This document shows, in pieces, positions 1 to 9,207 of a DNA stretch of 64,000 nt; the first letter of the stretch is position 1; the number at the start of each line of letters is the position of its first letter. Under the pieces are notes generated by a model. It made no database searches and was not told where the DNA came from. It saw only the letters and a list, made by a program, of their open reading frames with translations. The stretch comes from Halomonas sp. TA22 (GTDB lineage Bacteria; Pseudomonadota; Gammaproteobacteria; Pseudomonadales; Halomonadaceae), in contig NZ_CP053108.1 in NCBI RefSeq assembly GCF_013009075.1, positions 62,001 to 126,000 on the forward strand, in the 5' to 3' direction. A program made the translations under genes and the position numbers.

Positions 1-724
1 ACGCCATGATCAGCACCTGGAACGAGATGTTGGGATTGAAGGCGATACTGGGGTCGAGGTAGGTCCAGCGCGGGGCCAGAATGGCGCCCACCACGGCCAT
101 GAAGGTGGCGCTCAGCGCAAATACCATCACCTTGATCAGCGTGATATTGATGCCGCAGTGCAGTGCCACGGTTTCGTCATCACCGATCATGCGCAGGGCG
201 AAGCCGACCCGCGAGCGCCCGATCAGCCATCCGACGATCAGCACCAGCGCCAGCACTGCCGTGAGCTGCCAGACGATCTGCTGCTGGCTGATATCCAGAA
301 ACACGTAGCGCCCCACCGAGCCCGCGTGAGTCGACTCGTACCAGTTCACCAGCTGGCGGATCAATTCTGCCAGACCGAAGCTGAAGATGACGAAATAGAC
401 GCCACGCAGGCGCAATGTGGAGAGTCCCACCAGCAGCGCTATCACAAAGGCAATCGTGGCAGAGATGGCGATCACCGCGGCCCAGGGCAGTGTCTCGCCC
501 AGTACCGCCATGCTATAGGCACCGATGCCGAAGAAGGCCACGGTCGCCAGCGAGACATAGCCGGTCGGTCCCGAGAAGAGGGCCCAGGCGGTAGCCAGGA
601 TGGCGAACATCAGGAAGTTGATGGCCATGGAGAGGCCATAACCCCCCACATACCCCGGCAGAAGGGCGAAAAAGGCGATACCCGCGCAGAGGAGCAGTGC
701 CCCGGCGATTTCCGAACGTGCCAT
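1..724 (-). CDS. livM: Branched-chain amino-acid-type ABC transporter permease (LivM family), partial
   Basis: Inner-membrane permease of a branched-chain amino acid or amide-type ABC importer. The reading frame runs off the left edge of the window, so the C-terminus is missing; about 241 residues are visible. Successive hydrophobic segments, the GPTGYVSLATVAFFGIGAY stretch and the LRLRGVYFVIFSFGLAELIR stretch are typical of LivM. The ATG at 724 overlaps the stop of the upstream livH (TGATG), so the two are translationally coupled. The matching ATPase genes would be expected beyond the left edge. The substrate cannot be read from the sequence. Confidence 0.9.
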   Translation of the reverse strand, partial: MARSEIAGALLLCAGIAFFALLPGYVGGYGLSMAINFLMFAILATAWALFSGPTGYVSLATVAFFGIGAYSMAVLGETLPWAAVIAISATIAFVIALLVGLSTLRLRGVYFVIFSFGLAELIRQLVNWYESTHAGSVGRYVFLDISQQQIVWQLTAVLALVLIVGWLIGRSRVGFALRMIGDDETVALHCGINITLIKVMVFALSATFMAVVGAILAPRWTYLDPSIAFNPNISFQVLIMA

Positions 725-1599
725 CATGCCTCGGCCCTCCCCATCATGCCGGTAGGCCGCACCAGCAATACCAGCAGGAACAGCGCGAAGGTGACGGCAA
801 GCGTCAGTCCCGGTGCCACGTAGGTCGAGACGAAGCTCTCCGCCAATCCCAGGATCAACCCGGCGGCCAGGGCGCCGAGCAGGTTGCCAGCCCCCCCCAT
901 GATCACCACGATGAGCGCCTTCATGGTAAAGACCACGCCCATCGATGCATTGAAGGTAGTGAACATGCTGACCAGCACGCCGCTGGCGGCGACCAGGCCA
1001 CCGCCAAGCGCAAAGGCCATCGCCGAAGCCGCACGAACGTTGATGCCGACAAGCTGGGCTGCCCGGGGGTCGACGGAGACGGCACGCAGCGCGGTGCCCG
1101 GCCGTGTCCGCATCAGCGCCAGATAGAGCAGGGCGCCGATCACCACGGCGAAGCCCACCGCCAGCAGCCGATCCATGGCCAGCGGCGAGCCCGCCAGCAT
1201 CACCACGGTATTGATGTAGGTGTAGCTGAAGTAATTGCTGCCGAAGAGCAGCAGCACGAGCCCCTGGATGACGAACAGCAGCCCGAAGGTGGCCAGGATA
1301 CTGTTGACCTCGAGCTCCCCCCGGGTGCGCGAACGCTTCACCAAGGGGTTGAGCAGCACCTGATAGATCAGCCAGTTGAGCGCGAACGCCACCGGGACGA
1401 CCAGAAACAGCGCCAGCAACGGATTGATCGCATGCAGTTGGAAGAGCCAGTAGGTGGCAAAGGCCGCCGCGATCAAAAACTCCCCATAGGAGAGGTTCAT
1501 GATGCGGGCAACGCCATATTGCAAGGTCAGTCCCATGGCCACCAGGGCATACATACCGCCCAGCGTCAGGCCATTGAGCAGGGCATCGAGAAACGCCAT
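724..1599 (-). CDS. livH: Branched-chain amino-acid-type ABC transporter permease (LivH family)
   Basis: 291-residue inner-membrane permease that would pair with the LivM protein encoded just downstream. The start is placed at the ATG at 1599, because the family begins MAFLDALLNGLTLGGMYALV there; 61 further codons are open upstream but read as arginine- and proline-rich nonsense. Motifs seen are GGMYALVAMGLTLQYGVARI near the N-terminus and the EAAQLVGINV-like loop (here DPRAAQLVGINVRA), followed by GGAGNLLGALAAG. About eight membrane segments are apparent. The 71-bp gap to the binding-protein gene holds an imperfect hairpin (about 1657-1674) that might lower permease expression relative to the binding protein. 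Family certain, substrate unknown. Confidence 0.93.
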   Translation of the reverse strand: MAFLDALLNGLTLGGMYALVAMGLTLQYGVARIMNLSYGEFLIAAAFATYWLFQLHAINPLLALFLVVPVAFALNWLIYQVLLNPLVKRSRTRGELEVNSILATFGLLFVIQGLVLLLFGSNYFSYTYINTVVMLAGSPLAMDRLLAVGFAVVIGALLYLALMRTRPGTALRAVSVDPRAAQLVGINVRAASAMAFALGGGLVAASGVLVSMFTTFNASMGVVFTMKALIVVIMGGAGNLLGALAAGLILGLAESFVSTYVAPGLTLAVTFALFLLVLLVRPTGMMGRAEA

Positions 1600-1670
1600 G
1601 TCTTGTCCCTGTGGTTGTCTAGCTATCGTGAGAGGAAACGACGGGCACTTGGCCCGCCGTGCAGTGGCGG

Positions 1671-2888
1671 TTAACGCCAGTCGGGTTTGGGCAGGAGGAG
1701 CTCGCTGGCACCGTCGCGATCCATGGGGGCGATGGCACGGAACATGCCGTCCTGCCACTGGCCCACCTGCCAGCCCTCCCAATAGACGCGCCCATCCAGC
1801 GTGATCTCACCGAGCACCGTCTCGAAGGTGCCGTTCTCCATTTCCGCCACCACCGTCTCATGATCGATGCTGCCGGCCCGCTCGATCGCCTGCTGCAGTA
1901 CCTGCAGGCTGGCGTAGGTCGGGGCGCTGGCCCACAGATCGGGCGCCTGGCCAATCACCTCGGTATGGCGCTCGATGTACTGCATCATCGCCTCACTGTC
2001 ACTCTCCACCCCGCCGATACCGATCACCCCCTCGACGTTGTCGCCAAAGCGGCTCTTGTAGAGCGGGAAGGCGGTACCTACCGCGGTATAGAACAGTGGT
2101 GGGTTGAAGCCCAGAGTTTGCGCCTGGTCGGTGATGGCGATCGTTTCGGGGGGGTAGCTGAAGGCGAGGAAAGCCTCGGGATCACGCTGGCGTGCGCTGT
2201 TGATGATGCTCTGCATGTCTTGGGTGCCGGGCGGGTAGGCCTGGTTGTAGACCACCTCGAAGCCTGCCGCGTCCAGGCGCTCGCGTGCGGCATTGGCCAA
2301 CTCGATACCGAACTGGTCGGCGACATTGACCATCGCCACCCGGCCCTCGATCTCGCCGCTGTCACGCAACTCGGTGAGCATATCCACGATGCCCTCAGCG
2401 TAGTGGCTCGACATGCTCAGGAAGAAGAAGATGCGCGGCCAGCGTGACATCAGGTTTTCCTGATGATTGGAGACCGCCGTCACCGCCAGGTGGGGATAAC
2501 CGGCACGGTGGAGCACCGGGGCCACGGCGAGATTGAGCGCCGTGCCCCAGGGAGGCAGCACGAAGTGCACCTCATCCTGATTGATCAACCGCTCGACCGC
2601 CCTGACCGCCTCCTCCGAGCTGCTGCGATCGTCGTAAGCGACCACTTCGATGGGCACCTGACGATCACCAATCCGGATACCGCCGGCCTCGTTGACCTCA
2701 TGTACCCAGAGCTTGTAATTGGGCGTGATGGTGGTACCGGCGCCCCCGGCGTATGGGCCGGTATCCGAGACGGCGTAACCGATGCGTATCGTCTCTGGCA
2801 CCTCACCGGCCCACAGCGGGGATGCGGCGAGGGAAACAGCGACGCAGAGGCCGAGCGCCGCGCGTGTGAAGTGACGTGGTAGGGTCAT
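1671..2888 (-). CDS. ABC transporter periplasmic substrate-binding protein (LivK/amide-binding type)
   Basis: 405-residue periplasmic receptor. The N-terminus (MTLPRHFTRAALGLCVAVSL) is a Sec signal with likely cleavage after SPLWA near residue 27. The mature protein starts IRIGYAVSDTGPYAGGAGTT, the usual opening of type I periplasmic binding proteins of the Leu/Ile/Val-amide group, with a further family-typical region around YPPGTQDMQSIINSARQRDP. It is the first gene of a minus-strand operon binding protein-livH-livM. It differs clearly from the second binding protein at 9208-10413, so the two systems probably take up different compounds. Confidence 0.92.
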   Translation of the reverse strand: MTLPRHFTRAALGLCVAVSLAASPLWAGEVPETIRIGYAVSDTGPYAGGAGTTITPNYKLWVHEVNEAGGIRIGDRQVPIEVVAYDDRSSSEEAVRAVERLINQDEVHFVLPPWGTALNLAVAPVLHRAGYPHLAVTAVSNHQENLMSRWPRIFFFLSMSSHYAEGIVDMLTELRDSGEIEGRVAMVNVADQFGIELANAARERLDAAGFEVVYNQAYPPGTQDMQSIINSARQRDPEAFLAFSYPPETIAITDQAQTLGFNPPLFYTAVGTAFPLYKSRFGDNVEGVIGIGGVESDSEAMMQYIERHTEVIGQAPDLWASAPTYASLQVLQQAIERAGSIDHETVVAEMENGTFETVLGEITLDGRVYWEGWQVGQWQDGMFRAIAPMDRDGASELLLPKPDWR

Positions 2889-3310
2889 GACGAACTCCAG
2901 TTCTCGTTATCTTTTTTATGCATGACAGCGCCTGAGCACACACGGGGAAAGGCATTGTGCAGTGACGACCCGACAGGCCATGTTCGCTAGGCGTACAATT
3001 ATGCGCGATACGAATCTAGCCTAGAGTTCTCCAGACGGACGAACAATCATCCCAAAGCCTAAAGCCTCAATACGTGTAGAAATTTATCTTGGAAATCAAA
3101 AATATATAAAAATCCATCGTTATCGAATATTCAAATGACCTTTATTTACTTGATCTATCAATATGAAAGGCTCCCTTGGATCGCGTCTTCATGTGCCCTA
3201 TGCATGCAAGCGTTGAAGCTTACCTAGGCCGGTAGGCTTTTTTTGTGGGTCGTAAAGCGGTCTACTCTATAGTCAAACGCGCGTTCTAGGATTTCCGACG
3301 GAGAACAACG
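2889..3310. other. Intergenic region between divergent genes, with an AT-rich core
   Basis: No convincing protein gene is seen. The stretch separates the minus-strand binding-protein gene from a small plus-strand gene. Positions about 3060-3170 are conspicuously AT-rich for this genome and may hold promoters. An intrinsic terminator on the plus strand (3216-3244) has no annotated gene before it. A possible -10 (TATAGT, 3268-3273) lies before the small gene at 3311. Confidence 0.6.
3216..3244 (+). terminator. Orphan rho-independent terminator
   Basis: A 9-bp stem (AAGCTTACC paired with GGTAGGCTT, one G-T wobble) encloses the loop TAGGCC and is followed directly by five further T residues. On this strand nothing upstream is annotated, so it either ends a small RNA starting in the AT-rich region 3060-3170 or acts on a leader of the next gene. 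Confidence 0.7.
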
Positions 3311-3640
3311 ATGCACAAGCACGTCGAGTGGGACGATCCCGGCCGCGACAGCGTGAGCGCCCATTTCGCCCATCATCCCCATCAGCATGCCGAACCCGGC
3401 CCCGGCGACATTCTGTCGGCCCGCTTCAAGGGCAAGGTGGTGCGCATCAAGGTGGCGGCGCACGTGGATGGCACCAGCATCGGCGATGTCGTGGCCATGA
3501 TCGACCCCGACGACGGTGCTCGCATCAAATCGCATGACAAGCTTGCGCTGGGCGATACCGTGCGTCTGCCCAATGAGTCCCGCGCCTTCGAGCCGCGCGG
3601 CAAGAGCGAGGAATCCGACGATAATGACGACGATAGGTGA
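3311..3640 (+). CDS. Small hypothetical protein, His-rich N-terminus and acidic C-terminus
   Basis: 109 residues, no family recognised. The first 27 residues hold eight histidines (HFAHHPHQH among them). A middle part with beta-like character follows (ILSARFKGKVVRIKVAAHVD, then GDVVAMIDPDDGARIKSHDK), and the tail is acidic (SEESDDNDDDR). There is no signal peptide or membrane segment. A GGAGAA ribosome site sits 5-6 bases before the ATG, which supports real translation. It could bind metal through the histidines, but that is only a guess from composition. It stands alone between the ABC operon and the NSS transporter gene. Confidence 0.7.
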   Translation: MHKHVEWDDPGRDSVSAHFAHHPHQHAEPGPGDILSARFKGKVVRIKVAAHVDGTSIGDVVAMIDPDDGARIKSHDKLALGDTVRLPNESRAFEPRGKSEESDDNDDDR

Positions 3641-3733
3641 TACCACGCCTTAACGTCGGCGCTAGGCGCGAGTAAACTCGCGTACGGTTTTCGCAAGGCC
3701 CACAAGGCCGACACAATATCTTCAGGACACAAT

Positions 3734-5176
3734 ATGAGTACGCATAACGTCTGGACGCACAAGGGTACCTTCCTGCTGGCGGCGGTTGGCTCGGCAGTGG
3801 GCCTTGGCAACCTGTGGCGCTTCCCCTACCTGACCGGGGAGAACGGCGGGGGCGCCTTCATTCTGATCTACGCGCTGACCATCTTCGCCGTGGGTATCCC
3901 TATCCTCATCGCCGAAACCATGCTCGGCCGCACCAGCCGACAGAGCCCGATCATGGGCATGCGCCATCTGATCAAGACACACAATACCTCGCGGGCCTGG
4001 GAGTCGATCGGCTGGCTGGGCGCCGCCTCGGCATTCCTGATCCTGAGCTTCTATTCGGTGATCGCCGGCTGGGCCGTGCACTACACCGGGCTGATGTTCA
4101 CCGGCTCGCTGAGTGGTGCCGACGCCGCCACCATCGGCGCCAGCTTCGATGACCTGCTCGCCTCGCCGTGGCTGCTGGTGCTCTACCACACGCTGTTCAT
4201 CATCGCCTCGGCCCTGATCGTCGGCATGGGCATCCACAAGGGCATCGAGGGCGGCCTGCGCATCATGATGCCAGCACTGTTCGTGATTCTGCTGGTGGTG
4301 CTGATCTATGGCGTGATCAATGGCGATATCGGTGCGGCGGCAGCGTTCCTGTTCACCTTCAATTTTGAGGATTTGAGCCTCGAAGGCTGGTTGCAGGCGA
4401 TGGGGCAGTCGTTCTTCACCTTGAGTCTCGGCATGGGCGCGATCATGGCCTATGGCGCCTACATGTCCAGCGAGGTATCGCTGACCCGCACCGCCATCGC
4501 AGTGGCCTTCGTCGACACCGCAGTGGCGATGGTCGCCGGTCTGGCGATCTTCGCGCTGGTGTTCGGCGCCGACCTGAGCCCCGGCCAGGGCCCAGGCCTG
4601 ATGTTCGTCTCGCTGCCACTGGCATTCGCAGAGATGCCTTTCGGCGGCCTGGTTGGCGGCGTGTTCTTCATTCTGGTGCTGGGGGCGGCGATCAGCTCGT
4701 CGATCTCGCTGATCGAGCCGGTCGCGGCCTTCCTGGTCGAGCGCTTCGACATGACCCGCCCCAAGGCAGTCGGCCTGATGGTCGCCGCCAGCTGGATGAT
4801 GGGGCTGTTGACCGTGGTCAGCTTCAACGTGTGGGCCGAAGGCACGATCTTCCATACCCTGTTCGGGCGTAGCGCCTTCGACTTCATCGAGCTGCTGACC
4901 AACATCTTCATGCCGCTGGGTGGCCTGTTGATCGCGCTGTTCGCTGGCTGGGCACTGACCCAGAGCGAAGTGATGAAGGAGCTGCGCACCTCGGAGGCGT
5001 GGTTCAAGACTTGGCGCTTCTTGGTACGCTTCATTGCACCGGCGGCAGTCTCCTTCGTGTTCCTGCGCACCATCCCGCAGGTCGATGGCTACCTGATCCC
5101 CGCCCTGGGGGCAGCCGTGATCGTCGGTGCCTTCGCCGCGGGACGCACCTTCATTGTCAACAGCAGCAATAATTGA
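3734..5176 (+). CDS. Sodium-dependent transporter, NSS/SNF family
   Basis: 480-residue inner-membrane symporter of the neurotransmitter:sodium symporter family, which uses the sodium gradient to import amino acids or related amines. The family signature GSAVGLGNLWRFPY is at residues 19-32 (TM1, contributing sodium and substrate contacts), followed by GENGGGAFILIY. About 11-12 membrane helices are visible, as in bacterial members. A weak AGGA lies before the ATG. A strong GC-rich inverted repeat without a T-run (5184-5209) follows the stop, before the liv genes. Family is clear; the substrate is unknown. Confidence 0.93.
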   Translation: MSTHNVWTHKGTFLLAAVGSAVGLGNLWRFPYLTGENGGGAFILIYALTIFAVGIPILIAETMLGRTSRQSPIMGMRHLIKTHNTSRAWESIGWLGAASAFLILSFYSVIAGWAVHYTGLMFTGSLSGADAATIGASFDDLLASPWLLVLYHTLFIIASALIVGMGIHKGIEGGLRIMMPALFVILLVVLIYGVINGDIGAAAAFLFTFNFEDLSLEGWLQAMGQSFFTLSLGMGAIMAYGAYMSSEVSLTRTAIAVAFVDTAVAMVAGLAIFALVFGADLSPGQGPGLMFVSLPLAFAEMPFGGLVGGVFFILVLGAAISSSISLIEPVAAFLVERFDMTRPKAVGLMVAASWMMGLLTVVSFNVWAEGTIFHTLFGRSAFDFIELLTNIFMPLGGLLIALFAGWALTQSEVMKELRTSEAWFKTWRFLVRFIAPAAVSFVFLRTIPQVDGYLIPALGAAVIVGAFAAGRTFIVNSSNN

Positions 5177-5245
5177 TCCGCCTGCCCGGCCGCCACACGT
5201 CGGCCGGGCCAGCGACGATAATAAAAACTGTATGCGGGTTACTCC

Positions 5246-6016
5246 ATGTCAGCGATTATCGATGTCAGTCACGTACACAAGTCATTCGGTGGCCTGAAGG
5301 TCATCAACGACTGCTCCATCAGTGTGGAAAAAGGCTCGATCACCGGGCTGATCGGCCCCAACGGTGCCGGCAAGTCCACGCTGTTCAACATCATCGCCGG
5401 CGCCTTGCCGCTCGACAGCGGTCATGTCACCCTCGACGGCGAAGACATTACCAACCTTCCCGCCAACCGGCTCTTCCATAAGGGGCTGCTGCGCACCTTC
5501 CAGATCGCGCATGAATTCTCGCAGATGACGGCGCTGGAGAACCTGATGATGGTGCCACCGCATCAGGAGGGCGAGCACCTCTTCTCCACCTGGTTCAAGC
5601 CGGCGCGCGTGCGCGAGCAGGAGAGCGAGGTGCGCCGCCGTGCGCTCGAGGTGATCGATTTCGTCGGTCTCAACCATGTGCGCAACGAGCTGGCCGGCAA
5701 CCTCTCCGGCGGCCAGAAGAAGCTGCTCGAACTCGGCCGCACCATGATGACCGACGCACGGGTGGTACTGCTCGACGAGATCGCCGCCGGGGTCAACCGA
5801 ACCCTGCTCGGCGAGCTGATCACCAATATCGAGCGCCTCAACCGCGAGCTTGGCTACACCTTCCTGGTCATCGAGCATGACATGGAGATGATCGCCAGGC
5901 TCTGCGACCCGGTGATCGTGCTGGCCCAGGGCCAGGTGATGGTCGAGGGCAGCATCGAAGAGATACGCAGCAATCCCGAGGTCATCGAGGCCTACTTTGG
6001 CTCTACCGCCGCCTGA
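5246..6016 (+). CDS. livG: ABC transporter ATP-binding protein (LivG family)
   Basis: 256-residue cytoplasmic ATPase of the second branched-chain amino-acid-type importer. Walker A GPNGAGKST is at residues 37-45, followed by the signature NLSGGQKKLLELGR, Walker B VVLLDE and the H-loop region IEHDMEMI. The IAAGVN after Walker B and the C-terminal VIEAYFG are typical of LivG. It is first in a plus-strand operon livG-livF-livH-livM. Confidence 0.95.
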   Translation: MSAIIDVSHVHKSFGGLKVINDCSISVEKGSITGLIGPNGAGKSTLFNIIAGALPLDSGHVTLDGEDITNLPANRLFHKGLLRTFQIAHEFSQMTALENLMMVPPHQEGEHLFSTWFKPARVREQESEVRRRALEVIDFVGLNHVRNELAGNLSGGQKKLLELGRTMMTDARVVLLDEIAAGVNRTLLGELITNIERLNRELGYTFLVIEHDMEMIARLCDPVIVLAQGQVMVEGSIEEIRSNPEVIEAYFGSTAA

Positions 6017-6066
6017 GCGCGCCTGACCGATAACACCAACGACAACGCATTCGCAGGAAACCATCC

Positions 6067-6771
6067 ATGCCTCTACTCGATGCACGGGACGTTCATGGCG
6101 GCTACGGCGGCATGAACATCCTCAATGGGGTCGAGATGTCGATCGAGGCCGATCAGATCGGCGTCATCGTCGGCCCCAACGGCGCCGGCAAGTCGACCAT
6201 GCTCAAGGCGATCTTCGGCCTGCTCAACGTCAACCAGGGCGAGATCCTGCTGCGCGGCGAGCCCATCACCAACCTTGCGCCCAACAGGCTGGTGCACCTG
6301 GGCATGGGCTTCGTGCCCCAGGAGAAGAACATCTTCCCGAGCCTCACGGTGGAGGAGAACCTCGAGATGGGCGCTTTCATCCGTCCCGGCAACTTCCGCC
6401 GCATGCTCGAGCAGATCTACGACTTCTTCCCGCCGCTCAAGGAGAAGCGCAAGCAGCCGGCTGGCGAGCTCTCCGGCGGCCAGCGCCAGATGGTGGCGAT
6501 GGGTCGCGCGCTGATGGTCGAGCCCAGCGTGCTGCTGCTCGACGAACCCACCGCCGGGCTCTCGCCGCTCTACATGAGCGAGATCTTCGAGCGGGTGAAG
6601 AAGATCAACGCGGCAGGTGTGGGCATTCTGATGGTCGAGCAGCACGCCCGCCAGGCGCTGGCCATCGCCCACAAGGGCTTCGTGCTGGCCGCCGGACAGA
6701 ACCGCTTCACCGACAGCGGCGAGAACCTGCTCAACGATCCCGAGGTCGCCAAGAGCTTCCTGGGCGGCTGA
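6067..6771 (+). CDS. livF: ABC transporter ATP-binding protein (LivF family)
   Basis: 234-residue ATPase partner of LivG. Walker A GPNGAGKST is at residues 36-44; the signature ELSGGQRQMVAMGRAL, Walker B LLLDEPTAGLSP and the H-loop VEQHARQAL follow in order. The FVPQEKNIFPSLTVEENLEM stretch is characteristic of LivF. It lies 50 bp after livG on the same strand. Confidence 0.95.
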   Translation: MPLLDARDVHGGYGGMNILNGVEMSIEADQIGVIVGPNGAGKSTMLKAIFGLLNVNQGEILLRGEPITNLAPNRLVHLGMGFVPQEKNIFPSLTVEENLEMGAFIRPGNFRRMLEQIYDFFPPLKEKRKQPAGELSGGQRQMVAMGRALMVEPSVLLLDEPTAGLSPLYMSEIFERVKKINAAGVGILMVEQHARQALAIAHKGFVLAAGQNRFTDSGENLLNDPEVAKSFLGG

Positions 6772-6835
6772 GCGCCCGGCACAACAACAACCGTGGCAAG
6801 CGCTGGCGATTGCGCCATCTGCAGGAGAGGTCGCT

Positions 6836-7840
6836 TTGAACGAACTGGTATTTTTCATCAATAACGTGGTGGTGGCCGGCAGCGTGACCGGCTCGATCTA
6901 CGCCATGGGGGCGATCGGCGTGACGCTGGTGTTCAGCATCATGCGCTTTGCCCACTTCGCGCATGCCGACATGATGACGCTGGGCGCCTTCATCGTGCTG
7001 CTGCTGACGCTGATGTTCCCTGAAGCGGGCGCCATGGTGGGTCTGCCTACCGCCATCGTCATGCTGCCCATCGCCATGCTGGTCACGGCGCTGGCGGCGG
7101 TGGGGATCGACCGCGCCTTCTACAAGCCGCTGCGCGCGCATGGCGTCAAGCCGATCGTCATCGTGATCGGCTCGCTGGGCGTGACGCTGATGCTGCAGGG
7201 GCTGCTGCGGCTGTTCGCCGGCACCAGCCCACAAAGCCTCTACATCGCCGAGCGCAAGGAGATCTACCGCCTCGAGCTGCCCTTCGAGGCGGTAACGCGA
7301 CCGATCATCGTTACCGAGCCGCAGGTGATTTTGTTCGTGCTGGTGGCGGCGGCGGTGGTCGGCCTGCACCTGTTTCTGAGCCGCTCGCGGCTGGGCAAGG
7401 CGATGCGCGCGATGTCCGACAACCCCGACCTGGCCCAGGCCTCCGGCATCAACACCAACACCATCGTCGCGGTGACCTGGGTGATCGCCGGCTCGCTTGC
7501 CGCCATGGCGGGCACGCTGCTGTCGCTGGACGTCACCTTCAAGCCCGACCTGAGCTTCTTCCTGCTGCTGCCGATCTTCGCCGCCGCCATCGTCGGCGGC
7601 GTCGGCCACCCCTATGGCGCCATCGCCGGGGGCTTCGTGGTCGGCTTCGCCGAGACACTGGCGGTGTTCAACTGGGCGATCCTGCTGCGCCCCTTCCAGG
7701 AGCGCCTGCCGGAGTGGCTGGAGATCCCGCGCAACCTGGCCTTCGTGAGCACCGAGTACAAGATCGTGGTGCCCTTCTTCATCTTGATCGCCATTCTGGT
7801 GTGGCGCCCCACCGGCATCTTCAAAGGGAAGGTCCTCTAA
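6836..7840 (+). CDS. livH: ABC transporter permease (LivH family), TTG start
   Basis: 334-residue inner-membrane permease. The start is a TTG at 6836 preceded by a strong AGGAGAGG (6822-6829), giving MNELVFFINNVVVAGSVTGS. Motifs include GSIYAMGAIGVTLVFSIMRF and the loop MSDNPDLAQASGINTN that contacts the ATPase, then GGVGHPYGAIAGGFVVGFAE. The stop overlaps the livM start by one base (TAATG), so the two permeases are coupled. Confidence 0.93.
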   Translation: MNELVFFINNVVVAGSVTGSIYAMGAIGVTLVFSIMRFAHFAHADMMTLGAFIVLLLTLMFPEAGAMVGLPTAIVMLPIAMLVTALAAVGIDRAFYKPLRAHGVKPIVIVIGSLGVTLMLQGLLRLFAGTSPQSLYIAERKEIYRLELPFEAVTRPIIVTEPQVILFVLVAAAVVGLHLFLSRSRLGKAMRAMSDNPDLAQASGINTNTIVAVTWVIAGSLAAMAGTLLSLDVTFKPDLSFFLLLPIFAAAIVGGVGHPYGAIAGGFVVGFAETLAVFNWAILLRPFQERLPEWLEIPRNLAFVSTEYKIVVPFFILIAILVWRPTGIFKGKVL

Positions 7841-9111
7841 TGACAAGAACGCTTCCTGTCCGTGAGACCGTGCTGTTTATCGGTCTGTTCGTCGCCATCC
7901 TGGCAATCTACTTCTTTATGGGCGCGGCCTACAGCACGCGCATGCTGGTCGAGGCCGCCTGCTACGCGATCATCGCGCTGGGCCTGACCATCCAGTGGGG
8001 CTACGCCGGACAGTTCAATGCCGGCGTGATGGGCTTCGTGGCCCTGGGTGGCTTCTGTGCGATGTTCTTCAGCATCCCTGTCAACGACGCCTTCTGGGGT
8101 ACCGAGCTGCCCGGCGAACTGGGCCGCGTGCTGCTCTACCTGGCGGCGGCGGTGCTGGTGGTGTACGGCGCCACCAAGCTCGACCGGCTCGGCGTGCCCA
8201 GGCGGCTGCGCACGATCATCGCCGTCACCTTGGCGGTGGTGCTCTATCTGGTGGTGATCAGTGCCATGCGCGAGGTGACCGACGAGATCCAGTCGCGGGC
8301 CGGCTTCATCGGCGGGCTAGGGCTGCCGGCGTGGATCGGCTGGATCGTCGGCGGGGCGCTGGCCGGCGCCATCGGCTACTTCATCGGGCATATCTGCCTG
8401 GGGCTCAGAAGCGACTACCTGGCCATTGCCACGCTGGGCATCGCCGAGATCATCAAGGCGTTTCTCAAGAACTCCGACTGGCTGACCCGCGGCACCGCCA
8501 CCGTCTCGCCGTTGCCCTGGCCTACGCCGGGACCAAGCGAGCTCGGCTTCGTGCTGGCGCGCGCGCTTTACCTCTCGGTCACGGCGGTGATGATCGCGGC
8601 GATCTTCTTCCTGCTGCACCGCGCCTACCACGCCCCCTGGGGGCGCATGATCCGTGCCATTCGCGACAATGAAGTCTCGGCCGCGGCGATGGGCAAGGAC
8701 ATCAACCGACGCCGCCTGGAGATCTTCGTGCTCGGCTGCATCCTGATGGGCATCGGCGGGGCGGCGTTGACCAGCTTCAACGGCATCTTCGACCCGCAGG
8801 GCTTCCTGCCGCTCAACCACACCTTCCTGGTGCTGGTGATGGTGATCCTGGGCGGGCCTGGCAACAACCTCGGCACCATCTTCGGCGCCGTGCTGGTCTA
8901 CATCATCTGGTTGATGTCCGAGCCGCTGGCGCTGTTTCTGATGAACGTCGCCATCTACATCGGCGAGGGCTGGTTCGGCTGGGAGCCGCCGGCCAATATC
9001 ACCAGCCGTGCGCTGCAGGCGCGGGTGTTCGTGATCGGCCTGCTGATCTCGCTGGTGCTGCGCTACGCGCCACGTGGCCTGCTGCCGGAAAAGGTCCCTC
9101 ACCACCACTGA
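7840..9111 (+). CDS. livM: ABC transporter permease (LivM family)
   Basis: 423-residue inner-membrane permease, longer than many LivM proteins. The start is the ATG at 7840 (MTRTLPVRETVLF), overlapping the livH stop; upstream open codons belong to the livH frame region and are not used. Seen are LGLTIQWGYAGQFNAGVMG, GLRSDYLAIATLGIAEIIKA and the ATPase-contact loop IRDNEVSAAAMGKDINRRRL, then VILGGPGNNLGTIFGAVLV. It is the last plus-strand gene before a strong terminator and is convergent with its presumed binding protein. Confidence 0.93.
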   Translation: MTRTLPVRETVLFIGLFVAILAIYFFMGAAYSTRMLVEAACYAIIALGLTIQWGYAGQFNAGVMGFVALGGFCAMFFSIPVNDAFWGTELPGELGRVLLYLAAAVLVVYGATKLDRLGVPRRLRTIIAVTLAVVLYLVVISAMREVTDEIQSRAGFIGGLGLPAWIGWIVGGALAGAIGYFIGHICLGLRSDYLAIATLGIAEIIKAFLKNSDWLTRGTATVSPLPWPTPGPSELGFVLARALYLSVTAVMIAAIFFLLHRAYHAPWGRMIRAIRDNEVSAAAMGKDINRRRLEIFVLGCILMGIGGAALTSFNGIFDPQGFLPLNHTFLVLVMVILGGPGNNLGTIFGAVLVYIIWLMSEPLALFLMNVAIYIGEGWFGWEPPANITSRALQARVFVIGLLISLVLRYAPRGLLPEKVPHHH

Positions 9112-9146
9112 GGTGTCCCTGGCTGCGATAACGCACCCGGCAGACG

Positions 9147-9184
9147 AACGAAGGCCCCGGCGGGTAACCGCCGGGGCCTTCGTT
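9147..9184. terminator. Bidirectional terminator-like hairpin between livM and livK
   Basis: Perfect 17-bp inverted repeat (AACGAAGGCCCCGGCGG and its complement) around a GTAA loop. It lies between the convergent livM and livK stops and could end both transcripts. The U-run on either side is short (CGTT on plus). Confidence 0.85.
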
Positions 9185-9207
9185 GCTACGGACCAGCCTT
9201 GCTGAAC

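Noticed and set aside
724-1674. Long plus-strand frames over livH and the binding-protein gene
   Set aside because: They are rich in Gln, His and Arg, have no family features and are antisense shadows of the ABC transporter genes.
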